This document shows positions 25,548-33,858 of a DNA stretch of 64,000 nucleotides, piece after piece. Numbering within the stretch: position 1 is the stretch's first letter; each line of letters opens with the position of its first letter. The notes beneath the pieces were generated by a model. That model was not told the origin of the DNA, did not search any database, and was given only the letters and a program-made list of their open reading frames with translations. Made by a program: the position numbers and the translations under genes. The stretch is from CAYWKS01 sp964458935 (GTDB lineage Bacteria; Planctomycetota; Phycisphaerae; Phycisphaerales; Zrk34), in the NCBI GenBank assembly GCA_964458935.1, contig CAYWKS010000011.1:1-64000 (forward strand), read 5' to 3'.

Positions 25548-26540
25548 ATGATCAAACTAACCTGCCCGGGTTGCGACAAGCAGCTTGAGATCGACGACGG
25601 GTTCGCCAGCGGTATCTGCCGGTGCTACGACTGCGGCACGCTCATGACCGTGCCCGCCGACACCGAAGGCCGGGCCGAGCAACTGAAGGAGGCCGGCCGG
25701 TCGGCCCGGCCGGATCGCCCCGGCGCCGCCCCCGAGCAAGGCCAGACCACGACGCTCGTCACCCGGACGGGTAAGCGGATCGACGTCTCCGAGGAGCAAC
25801 TCGAACACGTGGCCATGGCGAAGAAGCCCCGCATCGGCGTTCGCGCCGGCGTCGTCGCCGTGTTCCTCGTGGTCGCGCTGGGGCTGTTCGGCGTGGCCGG
25901 CTACCTCGCCTCGACCGTGCTCAGCACCCCCGATGACCAGGGCGGCGACCAGCCGATCAAGATGGACGAGCTGCTCGCCGGGATCACCGACAACCCCTAC
26001 CTCTCCCGCGACATGAACCTGATGTCGATCCCGATCGATCCCGAGACCGACAGCACGATCATCGTCATCGTGGACAGCGGCGGGGATATGGACGCGTACC
26101 TGCCGCACGTCCAGGGCATCCTGCCGGAGAACCTCGCGACGCTCGGGCCCAACGTCACGCTCCAGGTCGTCTTCACCGGCGAGGGCGCCCCGCGGTACCC
26201 CGATCGGCCCGTGCCGTGGCTGGAGCTGGACTACCCGGCGTTCGAGGCGGCGCTGGCGAAGGCCCAAGCCGCCGGCGACCCCGCGCTCGCCGCCACCGTC
26301 AAGGACGCCCTGCAGGCCAACCCCAATCGGCTGTTGCTGGTCGTCCACAACGCTGACGACCAGCCGCTGCGCGCTGTGATCCCCGACGGCGTGAGCGTGG
26401 ACATCGTTCAACTCGGCTCGTCCAGGCAAGACCTGAAAGACCTGGCCGAATCGACCGGCGGGACGTACGGCTCGGCATCGGATCGTCAACTCGACGAATG
26501 GCGTCGCCACTGGAAGATGGCCCGCGGCGAGCCGGAATAA
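25548..26540 (+). CDS. Zinc-ribbon membrane protein with VWA-like exported domain
   Basis: The 330-residue protein begins with a zinc ribbon, CPGCDKQLEI ... CRCYDC, giving the CxxC pairs, followed by a charged linker, a transmembrane helix at about 104-125 (VVAVFLVVALGLFGVAGYLA) and an exported domain. The exported part shows strand-helix alternation of a von Willebrand A-type fold: TIIVIVDSGGDMDAYLPH, then VTLQVVFTGEG, LLLVVHNADD and a final helix LKDLAESTGGTYG. The MIDAS sequence is degenerate (DSGGD instead of DxSxS). No family name can be given. It is divergent from rsmH and has a leaderless-type promoter. Confidence 0.65.
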   Translation: MIKLTCPGCDKQLEIDDGFASGICRCYDCGTLMTVPADTEGRAEQLKEAGRSARPDRPGAAPEQGQTTTLVTRTGKRIDVSEEQLEHVAMAKKPRIGVRAGVVAVFLVVALGLFGVAGYLASTVLSTPDDQGGDQPIKMDELLAGITDNPYLSRDMNLMSIPIDPETDSTIIVIVDSGGDMDAYLPHVQGILPENLATLGPNVTLQVVFTGEGAPRYPDRPVPWLELDYPAFEAALAKAQAAGDPALAATVKDALQANPNRLLLVVHNADDQPLRAVIPDGVSVDIVQLGSSRQDLKDLAESTGGTYGSASDRQLDEWRRHWKMARGEPE

Positions 26541-26548
26541 GTCGGCCT

Positions 26549-26577
26549 CCGATTGACCGCCGCAGCGGTGGGATCGG
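26549..26577. terminator. Hairpin between convergent zinc-ribbon and mreD genes
   Basis: CCGAT/ATCGG and, inside it, ACCGC-CGCA-GCGGT form a two-part stem exactly in the 37-base gap between two convergent stop codons. It lacks a T-run. Confidence 0.45.
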
Positions 26578-27141
26578 TTAGCGGCGGGCCTGGCGGGAGA
26601 CCTGCAGGCCCAGCAGATTGATCGCCTTCAGCAGCGGCCAGGCGAACAGCAGGCTCAGCGCCGCGGTGTAGGCCAGGCTGAGGATGCGGGCGAGCAGTTG
26701 CGGGCCGGCGGCGAAGCCGGGCATCGGCTCGTACCACGAGCGGATCGTGAACAGCACCACCACGACCAGGCTCACCGCCAGGCCGCTCACGAACACGCAG
26801 AACGCCATGCTCAGCGGGTGGGTGCGCAGGACCATGCCGCGGATGTGGTGCACGATCAGCCCGCCGGCGAGGAAGCCGAGCGTGAACGGGCCGACGAGGA
26901 TCGGCGCCGACGCGAGCGGGGGATACAGGTGCAGCAGGTCGATGGCCAGGCCCATCACCAGCCAGGCGGCGAGCGTCGCGCCGCGCGAGGCGAACAGGCC
27001 GACGAACACCACCAGGATCAGCTCCAACCGCGGCGCGATCGGGCCGTACCGCCAGCCGTCGGCGAGGGTGAACGCCGGCGCGAGACCGGTCTGAAGCGCG
27101 AGGAACGCGTAAACGAAGATGGCGTAGACGGTCCAGTTCAT
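26578..27141 (-). CDS. mreD: Rod shape-determining protein MreD
   Basis: The 187-residue protein has five or six predicted transmembrane helices (e.g. LELILVVFVGLFASRGATLA and VSGLAVSLVVVVLFTIRSW) and follows mreC by 22 bases. MreD is the small membrane member of the rod complex that guides lateral wall synthesis with RodA and PBP2. MreD sequence is poorly conserved, so order (mreB-mreC-mreD), length and topology carry the call. The start at 27141 (MNWTVYAIF) is directly after the mreC stop. pbp2 and rodA do not follow; the transcript ends at a hairpin. Confidence 0.85.
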   Translation of the reverse strand: MNWTVYAIFVYAFLALQTGLAPAFTLADGWRYGPIAPRLELILVVFVGLFASRGATLAAWLVMGLAIDLLHLYPPLASAPILVGPFTLGFLAGGLIVHHIRGMVLRTHPLSMAFCVFVSGLAVSLVVVVLFTIRSWYEPMPGFAAGPQLLARILSLAYTAALSLLFAWPLLKAINLLGLQVSRQARR

Positions 27142-27163
27142 GGTTCGGGCCGGGCCGCGTCCG

Positions 27164-28039
27164 TCACGGTTGTCGCGGCAGGATGATCGTGACCTCGTCG
27201 CGGAAGAACAGCTCGTCGAGCGGCTCGAGGACGACCCGCTTTCGCAGGGGCGGTTCGTGCACGGGCGCGACTTCGACCACCTGCCCGACGATCCGTCCCT
27301 GGGCGCTGTCGGGCCAGGTCGGCGTCGGGTCGGACAGGTGCGCCACGTCGCCGACGCTGACGAGCATGTCCTCGTGGACGACGGCGACGAAGCGTCCGGA
27401 CTCGGTGCGCTTGAAGCGGGCGGGCTGCCGCAGCCGCTGCTCGGGGATGGTCTGGAGCGTCCAGACCTCCGGCGCGATGACCGCCTGGAACTGGGTGCCG
27501 GGCGCGGTGATGAGCTGCACGTCGCAGGTGACGCGGCCGGCATCGACGACGAGGCCGACGAGGTGCGGCCCGCTGACCACGGCGGCGCCCTCGGCGACGC
27601 CGGCGGCCGCGCCGCGGTTCAGCGTGATGGTGCGGGTCGCCGGGTCGGTCGACCGGGCCATCACCCGCGCCGGGCGGAAGACGTACCGTTCGCGGCCGAG
27701 CTGGCGGCGGATCTCCTGCAGCGCCGCGTTCTCGCGCCGCAGTTGCTCATTCTCGCGCCACAGCTGCAGGATGGTGGACCGCTGGGTCTCGATGCGACGG
27801 TTGGCTTGGCTGAGATCGCGGAAGTGCCGGGGGTCGTGCGGGTCGTCGCGGAGCGCGGCGGTCAGCGCCGCGAACGGCCGGGCCCCCACCGCCACGACCG
27901 GCTGCACGAGGTGGTGCGCCGACCCGACGAGGGCCTGGTAGACCCGCCCGAGGTCCGACCGCATGGGCAGCAGCGCGCCGACGACCAGCAGCACCAGCCC
28001 CGCCGGCTTGATCAGGCGTCGAGAGGAAACACGCGGCAT
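27164..28039 (-). CDS. mreC: Rod shape-determining protein MreC
   Basis: The 291-residue periplasmic protein has a transmembrane anchor at about 10-28 (LIKPAGLVLLVVGALLPM), a coiled coil near 75-112 (LSQANRRIETQRSTILQLWR and following) and the C-terminal beta domain with RVMARSTDPATRTITLNRG and GPHLVGLVVDAGRVTCDVQL. MreC organises the elongation machinery between MreB and the wall enzymes. CGGAG lies nine bases before the start. It lies 54 bases after mreB. Confidence 0.9.
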   Translation of the reverse strand: MPRVSSRRLIKPAGLVLLVVGALLPMRSDLGRVYQALVGSAHHLVQPVVAVGARPFAALTAALRDDPHDPRHFRDLSQANRRIETQRSTILQLWRENEQLRRENAALQEIRRQLGRERYVFRPARVMARSTDPATRTITLNRGAAAGVAEGAAVVSGPHLVGLVVDAGRVTCDVQLITAPGTQFQAVIAPEVWTLQTIPEQRLRQPARFKRTESGRFVAVVHEDMLVSVGDVAHLSDPTPTWPDSAQGRIVGQVVEVAPVHEPPLRKRVVLEPLDELFFRDEVTIILPRQP

Positions 28040-28093
28040 CGCGAGGGACTCCGTTCCGCAATGGTTGCTGAGATCGAGCGGGCCGCCGCGCCG

Positions 28094-29146
28094 CTACATC
28101 TCGTCCATGTCGCTTTCCATGGTGGCCTTCCAGTCCTCGATGTTCTCGAGGTAGATGCTGGTGCCACGCGCGACACAGGTCAGCGGGTCGTCGGCGATGC
28201 GGACGTCCAGGCCGGTCGCGTTGGAAAGCACGACGTCGACGCCGCGGAGCAGCGCCCCGCCGCCGGCGAGCACGATGCCGTTGTCGACGAGGTCGGCCGC
28301 GAGCTCGGGCTCGGCCCGCTCGAGGGTGCGTGTGACGGTGTTGATGATCGCGCTGATCGGTTCCTGCAGCGCTTCGCGGATCTCTTCGCTGGTGACCACG
28401 GTCTTGCGGGGCAGGCCGCTGATCATGTCGCGGCCACGGACCTCGATGGTCGTCTCTTCGCCGACGGGGGCGGCTGAGCCGATCTCGATCTTGATCCGCT
28501 CGGCGGTCTGCTCGCCGACCATGAGGTTGTAGGTCTTCTTCATGTGGTTGACGATGGCCTCGTCCATGTCGTCGCCGGGGGTGCGGACGCTGGTGCACTG
28601 GGCGATGTCGGCCAGGCTCTTGATGGCGACCTCGGTCGGGCCGCCGCCTATGTCGACTATCATGCTCGCTGCCGCCTCGACGATGGGCAGGCCCGCGCCG
28701 ATGCCGGCGGCCATGGGCTCCTCGACCAGGTAGACCCGCCGCGCGCCCGCCCGCTCGGCCGAGGCGAGCACCGCCCGCTTCTCCACCGCGGTGATGCCCG
28801 AGGGGATCGCGATCACGACCCGCGGGCCGATGAAGCGGTTGCGGCCCTGGACCTTGCGGATGAAGTAGCTGAGCATCGACTCGGTGATTTCGAAGTCACT
28901 GATCACGCCGTCCTTCAAGGGGCGGATGGCGGTGATGGACCCGGGGGTCTTGCCGAGCATTTCCTTGGCGACCCAGCCGACGGCGTTGCCGCCCTGGAGC
29001 ACTTTGTTGGTGCCCTTCTTCACGGCGACGACGCTGGGTTCGTTGAGGACGATGCCCTCGCCCCGCACGCACACCAGGGTGTTGCACGTGCCCAGGTCGA
29101 TGCCCATGTCGACACTGACCCAACCTAGCAGCGAGTCGAGAAACAC
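28094..29146 (-). CDS. mreB: Rod shape-determining actin MreB
   Basis: The 350-residue actin homologue polymerises on the inner membrane and directs rod-type wall growth. Phosphate-1 loop MGIDLGTCNTLV, KEMLGKTPGSITAIRPLKDG, phosphate-2 VDIGGGPTEVA and the C-terminal GIVLAGGGALLRG are present. The start codon is GTG 29146; the N-terminus FLDSLLGWVSVDMGID matches the usual short membrane-binding lead. No close Shine-Dalgarno sequence is seen (AAAGGA lies about 14 bases away). A promoter is proposed at 29250-29278. Confidence 0.96.
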   Translation of the reverse strand: MFLDSLLGWVSVDMGIDLGTCNTLVCVRGEGIVLNEPSVVAVKKGTNKVLQGGNAVGWVAKEMLGKTPGSITAIRPLKDGVISDFEITESMLSYFIRKVQGRNRFIGPRVVIAIPSGITAVEKRAVLASAERAGARRVYLVEEPMAAGIGAGLPIVEAAASMIVDIGGGPTEVAIKSLADIAQCTSVRTPGDDMDEAIVNHMKKTYNLMVGEQTAERIKIEIGSAAPVGEETTIEVRGRDMISGLPRKTVVTSEEIREALQEPISAIINTVTRTLERAEPELAADLVDNGIVLAGGGALLRGVDVVLSNATGLDVRIADDPLTCVARGTSIYLENIEDWKATMESDMDEM

Positions 29147-29249
29147 GTGGGGTGCAGAATCCTTTCCGGCTGGTATGAGCGAGACAGGAAATCAACGGCC
29201 AGCGGTCGTGGCCCGATCCTTTGGACCGTTCATCGACCGATAAGACCTG

Positions 29250-29278
29250 AAGCTATGAAAAAAGACCGGCGTGGGCAA
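29250..29278 (-). promoter_or_regulatory. Putative mreBCD promoter
   Basis: On the minus strand TTGCCC (29273-29278), 17 bp and TAGCTT (29250-29255) precede mreB by about 100 bases. The spacer contains a six-T run (29258-29263), so the same place could alternatively end the upstream transcript; the stem before it is only about four base pairs. Confidence 0.4.
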
Positions 29279-29329
29279 GCCGATGGCGCCCGCCCGGGCC
29301 GGGGCGCGGGCCCGCTGTCCGGGCCGGGT

Positions 29330-29539
29330 TCAGTCGCGCTTGATCAGGAAGATCGGGTTCGAACCGTTGCCCTGACCTTCAAGCTCACCGATCTGGTCGA
29401 ACTGGGTCTGCTGCACGTTGGCCACGGCGAGGTAGCCTGCGCCCACGCCCAGCGCGAGGGTGGCGATGATCGCGAGGGCGGTGTAGACGTTGGCCGAGGG
29501 CCTGACACGACCGGGCGTACCGCTGTCCATCTGGGTCAT
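29330..29539 (-). CDS. 69-residue single-span membrane protein
   Basis: This short protein has one transmembrane helix at about 20-40 (TALAIIATLALGVGAGYLA) with a short cytoplasmic N-terminus and a polar C-terminus ending in FLIKRD. It lies 50 bases downstream of the coiled-coil protein and upstream of mreB, all on one strand. GGAG is about 11 bases before the start. I recognise no family; hydrophobicity, clean stop and tight context support that it is real. Confidence 0.6.
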   Translation of the reverse strand: MTQMDSGTPGRVRPSANVYTALAIIATLALGVGAGYLAVANVQQTQFDQIGELEGQGNGSNPIFLIKRD

Positions 29540-29589
29540 CGTGAAACACTCCGGGGTCGGCGGGGGCGGCCGGTTCGGGCCGCGCCGCG

Positions 29590-30444
29590 TTAGAAATCGC
29601 TGGCCATGACCTTGAGCTCGGGCTCGACCTCGCTGCGGGCGAGGGTCACGCGACCGGCCGACGCATTCAGGTCCACATTGGTGATCTCCAGCGAGCCGAT
29701 GTAATCGTCGCCTCGGTGGATGATGAACATCATGCCCTCGGCGACCTGGTCGTTGCTGCCGACGTTGACGGCGACGAAGGTCTCGCCGTCGACCTGCTGG
29801 ACGTTGGTGATCTTGCCGCGGATGGGCTTGATCGCGGGCACGGGCCGGGCCTGGTCGCCGGCGGCGGTGACCACGCGCTGCTGCCGCTGTTCCATCTCGA
29901 CCAGTTGCTGGCGGGCGCCGGCGAGCTTCTCCTGCAGCAGCCGCACCTGCTCGCGCATCGTGTCGATGTCGACGGCCAGCTCCTGGTTCTGGTCGGTGAG
30001 CTCGATGTTCTGCTTGTCGGCCTTGATGAGCGCGTCGCGCTTCTGCGACAGCTCGGACTCGAGCATCTGGATGATCCGGGCGGTCTGCTCGTCGCCCGCC
30101 GCCAGGGTGCTGATCTGGGCGCGGGTGGTGGCCAGGTCGCTCTTGAGCTCGGCGATCTGCTGATCCTTGCCGGCCAGCTCCGTGGTCAGCTCGTCGATCT
30201 CGTTGCGGAGCTGCTGGCGGCCCTGGGCGGCCTCGGCCACGGTGTCGGCGACGTTGTCCTGGGTGGCGGCCATCTCCGCTTCGATCAGCCTCGCCTGGGT
30301 CCGGGCGGCGGCGACCTCCTGGGTCGCGTCTTCCAGAGCGCCCTTGATCGCGGCGGTGTTGTTCACGTACGCGATCACCAGCGAAACATGGACCACGGCG
30401 AAGATGGTCACCAGCACGACGAAAATCTTGGTCACGATGCTCAC
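29590..30444 (-). CDS. Membrane-anchored long coiled-coil protein
   Basis: The 284-residue protein has an N-terminal transmembrane helix (KIFVVLVTIFAVVHVSLVIA), then a coiled coil from about 35 to 195 rich in Q, E, A and L (e.g. EIDELTTELAGKDQQIAEL), and a C-terminal globular beta domain of about 75 residues (GKITNVQQVDGETFVAVNVG, then AEGMMFIIHRGDDYIGSLEI). I take GTG 30444 as start, ten bases after TGGAGG. The architecture resembles MreC in outline but sequence differs. It is upstream of mreB and may be a cell-shape or envelope scaffold; this is inference. Confidence 0.65.
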   Translation of the reverse strand: MSIVTKIFVVLVTIFAVVHVSLVIAYVNNTAAIKGALEDATQEVAAARTQARLIEAEMAATQDNVADTVAEAAQGRQQLRNEIDELTTELAGKDQQIAELKSDLATTRAQISTLAAGDEQTARIIQMLESELSQKRDALIKADKQNIELTDQNQELAVDIDTMREQVRLLQEKLAGARQQLVEMEQRQQRVVTAAGDQARPVPAIKPIRGKITNVQQVDGETFVAVNVGSNDQVAEGMMFIIHRGDDYIGSLEITNVDLNASAGRVTLARSEVEPELKVMASDF

Positions 30445-30567
30445 GGTACGGTCGCCTCCAACTTGCGCCTTGCGGCAGGTGTAAAGGAGCAAGCCTGTTG
30501 TCGCCGCTCCTGGCGGGGTCCGCGGGATGTCCCTGTGCGAGACGGGTGTGAGGTCTAACTCGCTGGT

Positions 30568-30596
30568 ATCTAAACCGTTCGCTTCACTTTTGTCAA
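30568..30596 (-). promoter_or_regulatory. Putative promoter of the coiled-coil protein gene
   Basis: A perfect TTGACA on the minus strand (30591-30596) overlaps the stop codon of the HEAT-repeat gene, and TTAGAT follows after 17 bp (30568-30573). The leader would be about 120 nt. Confidence 0.45.
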
Positions 30597-31702
30597 CTGT
30601 CCGGCCCGGCCGATCCGCCCAGTTCCCGCAGCGCCCGGCGCAGGGCCGACGCCGCCGCGGCGACCCGTACCGGCCCCTGCTCGGCGGCGATCAGCTCCCG
30701 CACACGCTGCATCGTCGCCGCGTCGTCGAACCAGCCCAGCACCCACGCCGCCTGCGCCCGGTGGGGCATGGTCTGGGAACGGCCGGCTTCGAGCACGATC
30801 GGCCGGGCCCGGTCGACCAGTTCGCCCAGCCACTGACCGACCTGGCGGTGCTCGAACTGCTGCTTGCGGGCGACGCGGGCCAGCGCGCCCGCCGCGGCCA
30901 GCCGCACCTCCACCGGCTGGCGGTCGAGCAGCACCTGCAGCATGGCCGCGCCCTTCTCGTCGCCCAGCTCGCCGATCGCGTTGATCGCCACGACGCGGAC
31001 CTCGCCGATCGAGCTGTGGATGCCGGCCCGCAGGCTGGTCAGCGCCCCCTCATCGCCCAGCCGCGCCATCGCCTCGGCGATCTGGATGCGGACGACGGCC
31101 ACGCGCTGCTCGCTGACCTTGGGCATGGGCCAGCCGCCGGCCTGCCGCAGCATCGGGATCGCGCTGTCGTCGCCCATCAGCCCCAGGATCAGCGCGACGT
31201 TGGCGCGGAGGCCGGGGTCCTGGCTGGCCAGCATGTCGGCCAGCGGCGTGACGTCGATCCGCTCGCCGAGCTTGCGCAGCGCGTACATCGCCGCGGCGCG
31301 GACCGATGGGTGGGTGTCGTGGACCAGGGGCCGCAGCGCCGGCCGCATCGCGTCGAACCCCAGCCGGCCCGCCGCGACCACCGCGGCGAACCGCACCGCG
31401 GGGTTGGGGTCGTCCAGCCCGCGCTGGATGAGCGGCCGGGCGCGTTCGGGTTGCATCTGCATCGCCTCGATGGCGTTCGACCGCAACGCCGCGTTGTCCG
31501 AGCGCGAAGCCTCGACCAGGATCGCGATCGCCTTATCGCGCAGCTCGGTCATCCGCAGCGCCCGCTCGACGCGGTCGGTCGCGGCGTCCTGGGCGTTGGC
31601 CGGCCCGGCGAGGCACGCCCCCAACACGACGACCGCGAGCACGACCGCCCGCCGACGCGCGGCGGACACGACGCTCTTGCCTGGGTGAGCCCATCGTCTC
31701 AT
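30593..31702 (-). CDS. Exported HEAT-repeat protein
   Basis: The 369-residue protein carries a signal peptide (VVLAVVVLGACLAGPANA) and then tandem HEAT/PBS-lyase-type helical repeats over most of its length, visible as DNAALRSNAIEAMQ, NPAVRFAAVVAAGRLG, HPSVRAAAMYALRKLG, DPGLRANVALILGLMG and PVEVRLAAAGALARVA. Such solenoids bind proteins. It overlaps the lnt stop by four bases (ATGA), so it is cotranslated with lnt. It is expected in the periplasm or outer membrane surface; partner unknown. Confidence 0.8.
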   Translation of the reverse strand: MRRWAHPGKSVVSAARRRAVVLAVVVLGACLAGPANAQDAATDRVERALRMTELRDKAIAILVEASRSDNAALRSNAIEAMQMQPERARPLIQRGLDDPNPAVRFAAVVAAGRLGFDAMRPALRPLVHDTHPSVRAAAMYALRKLGERIDVTPLADMLASQDPGLRANVALILGLMGDDSAIPMLRQAGGWPMPKVSEQRVAVVRIQIAEAMARLGDEGALTSLRAGIHSSIGEVRVVAINAIGELGDEKGAAMLQVLLDRQPVEVRLAAAGALARVARKQQFEHRQVGQWLGELVDRARPIVLEAGRSQTMPHRAQAAWVLGWFDDAATMQRVRELIAAEQGPVRVAAAASALRRALRELGGSAGPDS

Positions 31703-33384
31703 CGATCCTGAACCGCCTTTCGTTTGAATACGGCGCTGAGCACCAGCAGCCCGATCGTCAGGGCGCCGCACGCCTCGGCGAACAGGTCGCCGACGCGACC
31801 GAACAGCGTCGCGCGGCGGTCGGCGTGGAGCTCGGCCGACGCCGTGCCCGCAACGAGCTGGCGCCGCCCGTCGACGACGAGCTTCTCGACCGGCCGGCCG
31901 CACGCGTCGAACAGCCCGCTCACCCCGCGGTTGACCGCCCGCGCCATCGGCACGCGGTTCTCCACGCAGCGGAACCGCGCGATCTGCTCGTGCTGGATCG
32001 CCTCGCTCGAACCGGGGTACCACCCGTCGTTGGTCAGGTTGACCAGCAGGTCGGCCCGCTTGTTGCCGCGGGCATCGTAGACCATCGCGCGGCAGGGATA
32101 GCTGATGACGTCCTCGAAGCAGATCGGCGCGCCGATCCGCCACGTCCGCCCGTCGACCTCGATGCTGAGCAGGGTGAACTGCTCGCCCGGCGACAGCGAG
32201 TAGCCCGGCACGGGCGCCAGCTCGCGGAGCCCCGCCGCCAGCCAGGGCAGCGCCTGCTCGAACAGCACGTACTCGCCGAAGGGCACGCGATGGACCTTGT
32301 CGTAGCGCGCCGCGACGCCGGCCAGGGGATCGACCAGGTACGCCGCGTTGTACCGCCGGCCGGGCATGAAATACTCACCACCGCTCGGGTCGCTTTGCCG
32401 CGACCAGCCGGTGATCGCGTGGGCGCCGACGATCAGCGCCGTCTGGTGGTCCGCGGCGAAACGCGCCAGGCGATCGCGGTAGCTCCGCCACTGCGCCCCG
32501 TGGCCCACGTACCGGAACACCCGGTACGACTCGTCGTTGATCGGCCGGGGCACGGCGGTCTCGGGCCAGACGATCAGACCCGGGCCCGCCGCCATGGCTT
32601 GCTCGCTCAGCGCCATCATGCGGTCGAAGTTCTCCGCGTCCTGTTCGTCGGTCGGGGCGATCTTGTTCGACTGGGGCACGTCGGTCTGGACGACCGCGAC
32701 GCGCAGGGCCGGCCCGGTCGTCGCGTCCTGGTTCAGCCGCCACAGGCCGTAGCCCAGCGCCCCGAACGTGACCACCGCCCAGAGCCCCAGCCCCAGCGCG
32801 AGCGTGGGGTTGAGCCGCCGGCCCGGCCGCGTCAGCGGCATCGTCAGCAGGTCGACCACCAGCCCCGCCGACACCGCCACGACGAACGACACGCCGTACG
32901 CGCCGACGGCGTCGGCGACCTGGATCATCGCGGTCGGCTGGGAATGGCCCAGCAGGAACCAGGGGAAGCCGGTGAGCATGAGCCCGCGCAACAGTTCGAC
33001 CGCAACCCAGACGATCGGCGCCGCGAGGAACAGCGGCAGCCCCAGCCGCCGATGCACCAACCGCAACACCAGCGCAAAGGTCAGCGGGTACACCGCCAGG
33101 TAGAACGACAACGCGATGTAGCCGCCGAGCGTGACATCGGTGAGCCAGCGGACGGCGACGGCCCACCAGACCAGACCCGCGAGGTACGTCAGCAGCGCCA
33201 CGACGCGGACCGACTGGCCCCGAGCCGCCACAAGCACCAGCGGCGCCGGCGCGACGTAAGCCACGAGCCACCAGTTGACCGGCGGGAAGACCAGCCACGA
33301 CAGCACCGCCCAGACCGCCAGCAGCCCGGCCAGGATCGGCATCGCATCGATCGTTGCGTAGGTCTTCGACCGCACCGTCGGCAT
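31699..33384 (-). CDS. lnt: Apolipoprotein N-acyltransferase
   Basis: The 561-residue inner-membrane enzyme adds the third acyl chain to lipoproteins. About eight hydrophobic segments fill residues 1-215, followed by a nitrilase-like periplasmic domain with the triad E275 (VWPETAV), K363 (YDKVHRVPFGEY) and C422 (ICFEDV). I place the start at ATG 33384 because TACAAT ends exactly seven bases upstream, the leaderless pattern seen repeatedly here; ATG codons at 33393 and 33402 are in frame but lie within or upstream of that element. It fits with the small lipoprotein found at 62178. Confidence 0.93.
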   Translation of the reverse strand: MPTVRSKTYATIDAMPILAGLLAVWAVLSWLVFPPVNWWLVAYVAPAPLVLVAARGQSVRVVALLTYLAGLVWWAVAVRWLTDVTLGGYIALSFYLAVYPLTFALVLRLVHRRLGLPLFLAAPIVWVAVELLRGLMLTGFPWFLLGHSQPTAMIQVADAVGAYGVSFVVAVSAGLVVDLLTMPLTRPGRRLNPTLALGLGLWAVVTFGALGYGLWRLNQDATTGPALRVAVVQTDVPQSNKIAPTDEQDAENFDRMMALSEQAMAAGPGLIVWPETAVPRPINDESYRVFRYVGHGAQWRSYRDRLARFAADHQTALIVGAHAITGWSRQSDPSGGEYFMPGRRYNAAYLVDPLAGVAARYDKVHRVPFGEYVLFEQALPWLAAGLRELAPVPGYSLSPGEQFTLLSIEVDGRTWRIGAPICFEDVISYPCRAMVYDARGNKRADLLVNLTNDGWYPGSSEAIQHEQIARFRCVENRVPMARAVNRGVSGLFDACGRPVEKLVVDGRRQLVAGTASAELHADRRATLFGRVGDLFAEACGALTIGLLVLSAVFKRKAVQDR

Positions 33385-33391
33385 GACGGCC

Positions 33392-33397
33392 ATTGTA
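33392..33397 (-). promoter_or_regulatory. Leaderless-type -10 element before lnt
   Basis: TACAAT on the minus strand ends seven bases before ATG 33384. It faces the opposite-strand element at 33442-33447 that serves the MazG-like gene, so about 70 bp hold both divergent starts. Confidence 0.55.
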
Positions 33398-33441
33398 CGC
33401 ATTTCAAGCGGCCGCGAAGCCCGTCGCCCGCCCGCCGATGG

Positions 33442-33447
33442 TACGAT
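33442..33447 (+). promoter_or_regulatory. Leaderless-type -10 element before the MazG-like gene
   Basis: TACGAT ends seven bases before ATG 33455; no Shine-Dalgarno sequence is present. Confidence 0.5.
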
Positions 33448-33454
33448 GACCCGG

Positions 33455-33769
33455 ATGAACGACGCTCAAGCCATGACCATCGCCGACTTTCAACGGCACA
33501 TCCGCGACCGCTACTACGCGACCGACAAGGCCCGCGGCACGCCTGGGACGTTCATGTGGTTCGTCGAGGAGGTCGGCGAGCTGGCGACGGCGCTGCACGA
33601 GGCCGACGGCGACCCCGCGAACGACGACCCCCGCGCCAACCTCGAAGGGGAGTTCGCCGATGTGTTCGCCTGGCTGTGCACGCTGGCGAACATCAACGAG
33701 ATCGACTTGGCCGCCGCCACCCAGCGGAAGTACTTCAAGGACGGCGGGCCCGAGGGAACCAAAGCATAG
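33455..33769 (+). CDS. MazG-like nucleotide pyrophosphohydrolase
   Basis: The 104-residue all-alpha protein shows the MazG-type metal-binding pattern EEVGELATALHE (E38, E39, E42) and EFADVFAWLCTLANI (E66, D69). Such enzymes hydrolyse aberrant or regulatory nucleoside triphosphates. Length fits single-domain MazG-like proteins. The start at 33455 is chosen by the TACGAT element; ATG 33446 and ATG 33473 are in frame. It is divergent from lnt and 89 bases before priA. Confidence 0.82.
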   Translation: MNDAQAMTIADFQRHIRDRYYATDKARGTPGTFMWFVEEVGELATALHEADGDPANDDPRANLEGEFADVFAWLCTLANINEIDLAAATQRKYFKDGGPEGTKA

Positions 33770-33858
33770 CGACGCCGGCCGGGGCGGCGACGCGGCCCGG
33801 GGCCGACCGCCCGCGGCGCCGCGTCCGGCGTCTTGCATCCCGCGCCGCACCGCGCACC

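Noticed and set aside
29256..29275. Six-T run as an intrinsic terminator after the 69-residue gene
   Set aside because: The stem before it is only about four base pairs, and the same bases form the spacer of a plausible mreB promoter; left unassigned.
31825..33858. Extension of the PriA frame 678 codons upstream
   Set aside because: The added part is antisense to lnt and overlaps the MazG-like gene; it is Arg/Pro/His-rich nonsense. PriA homology starts at 33859.
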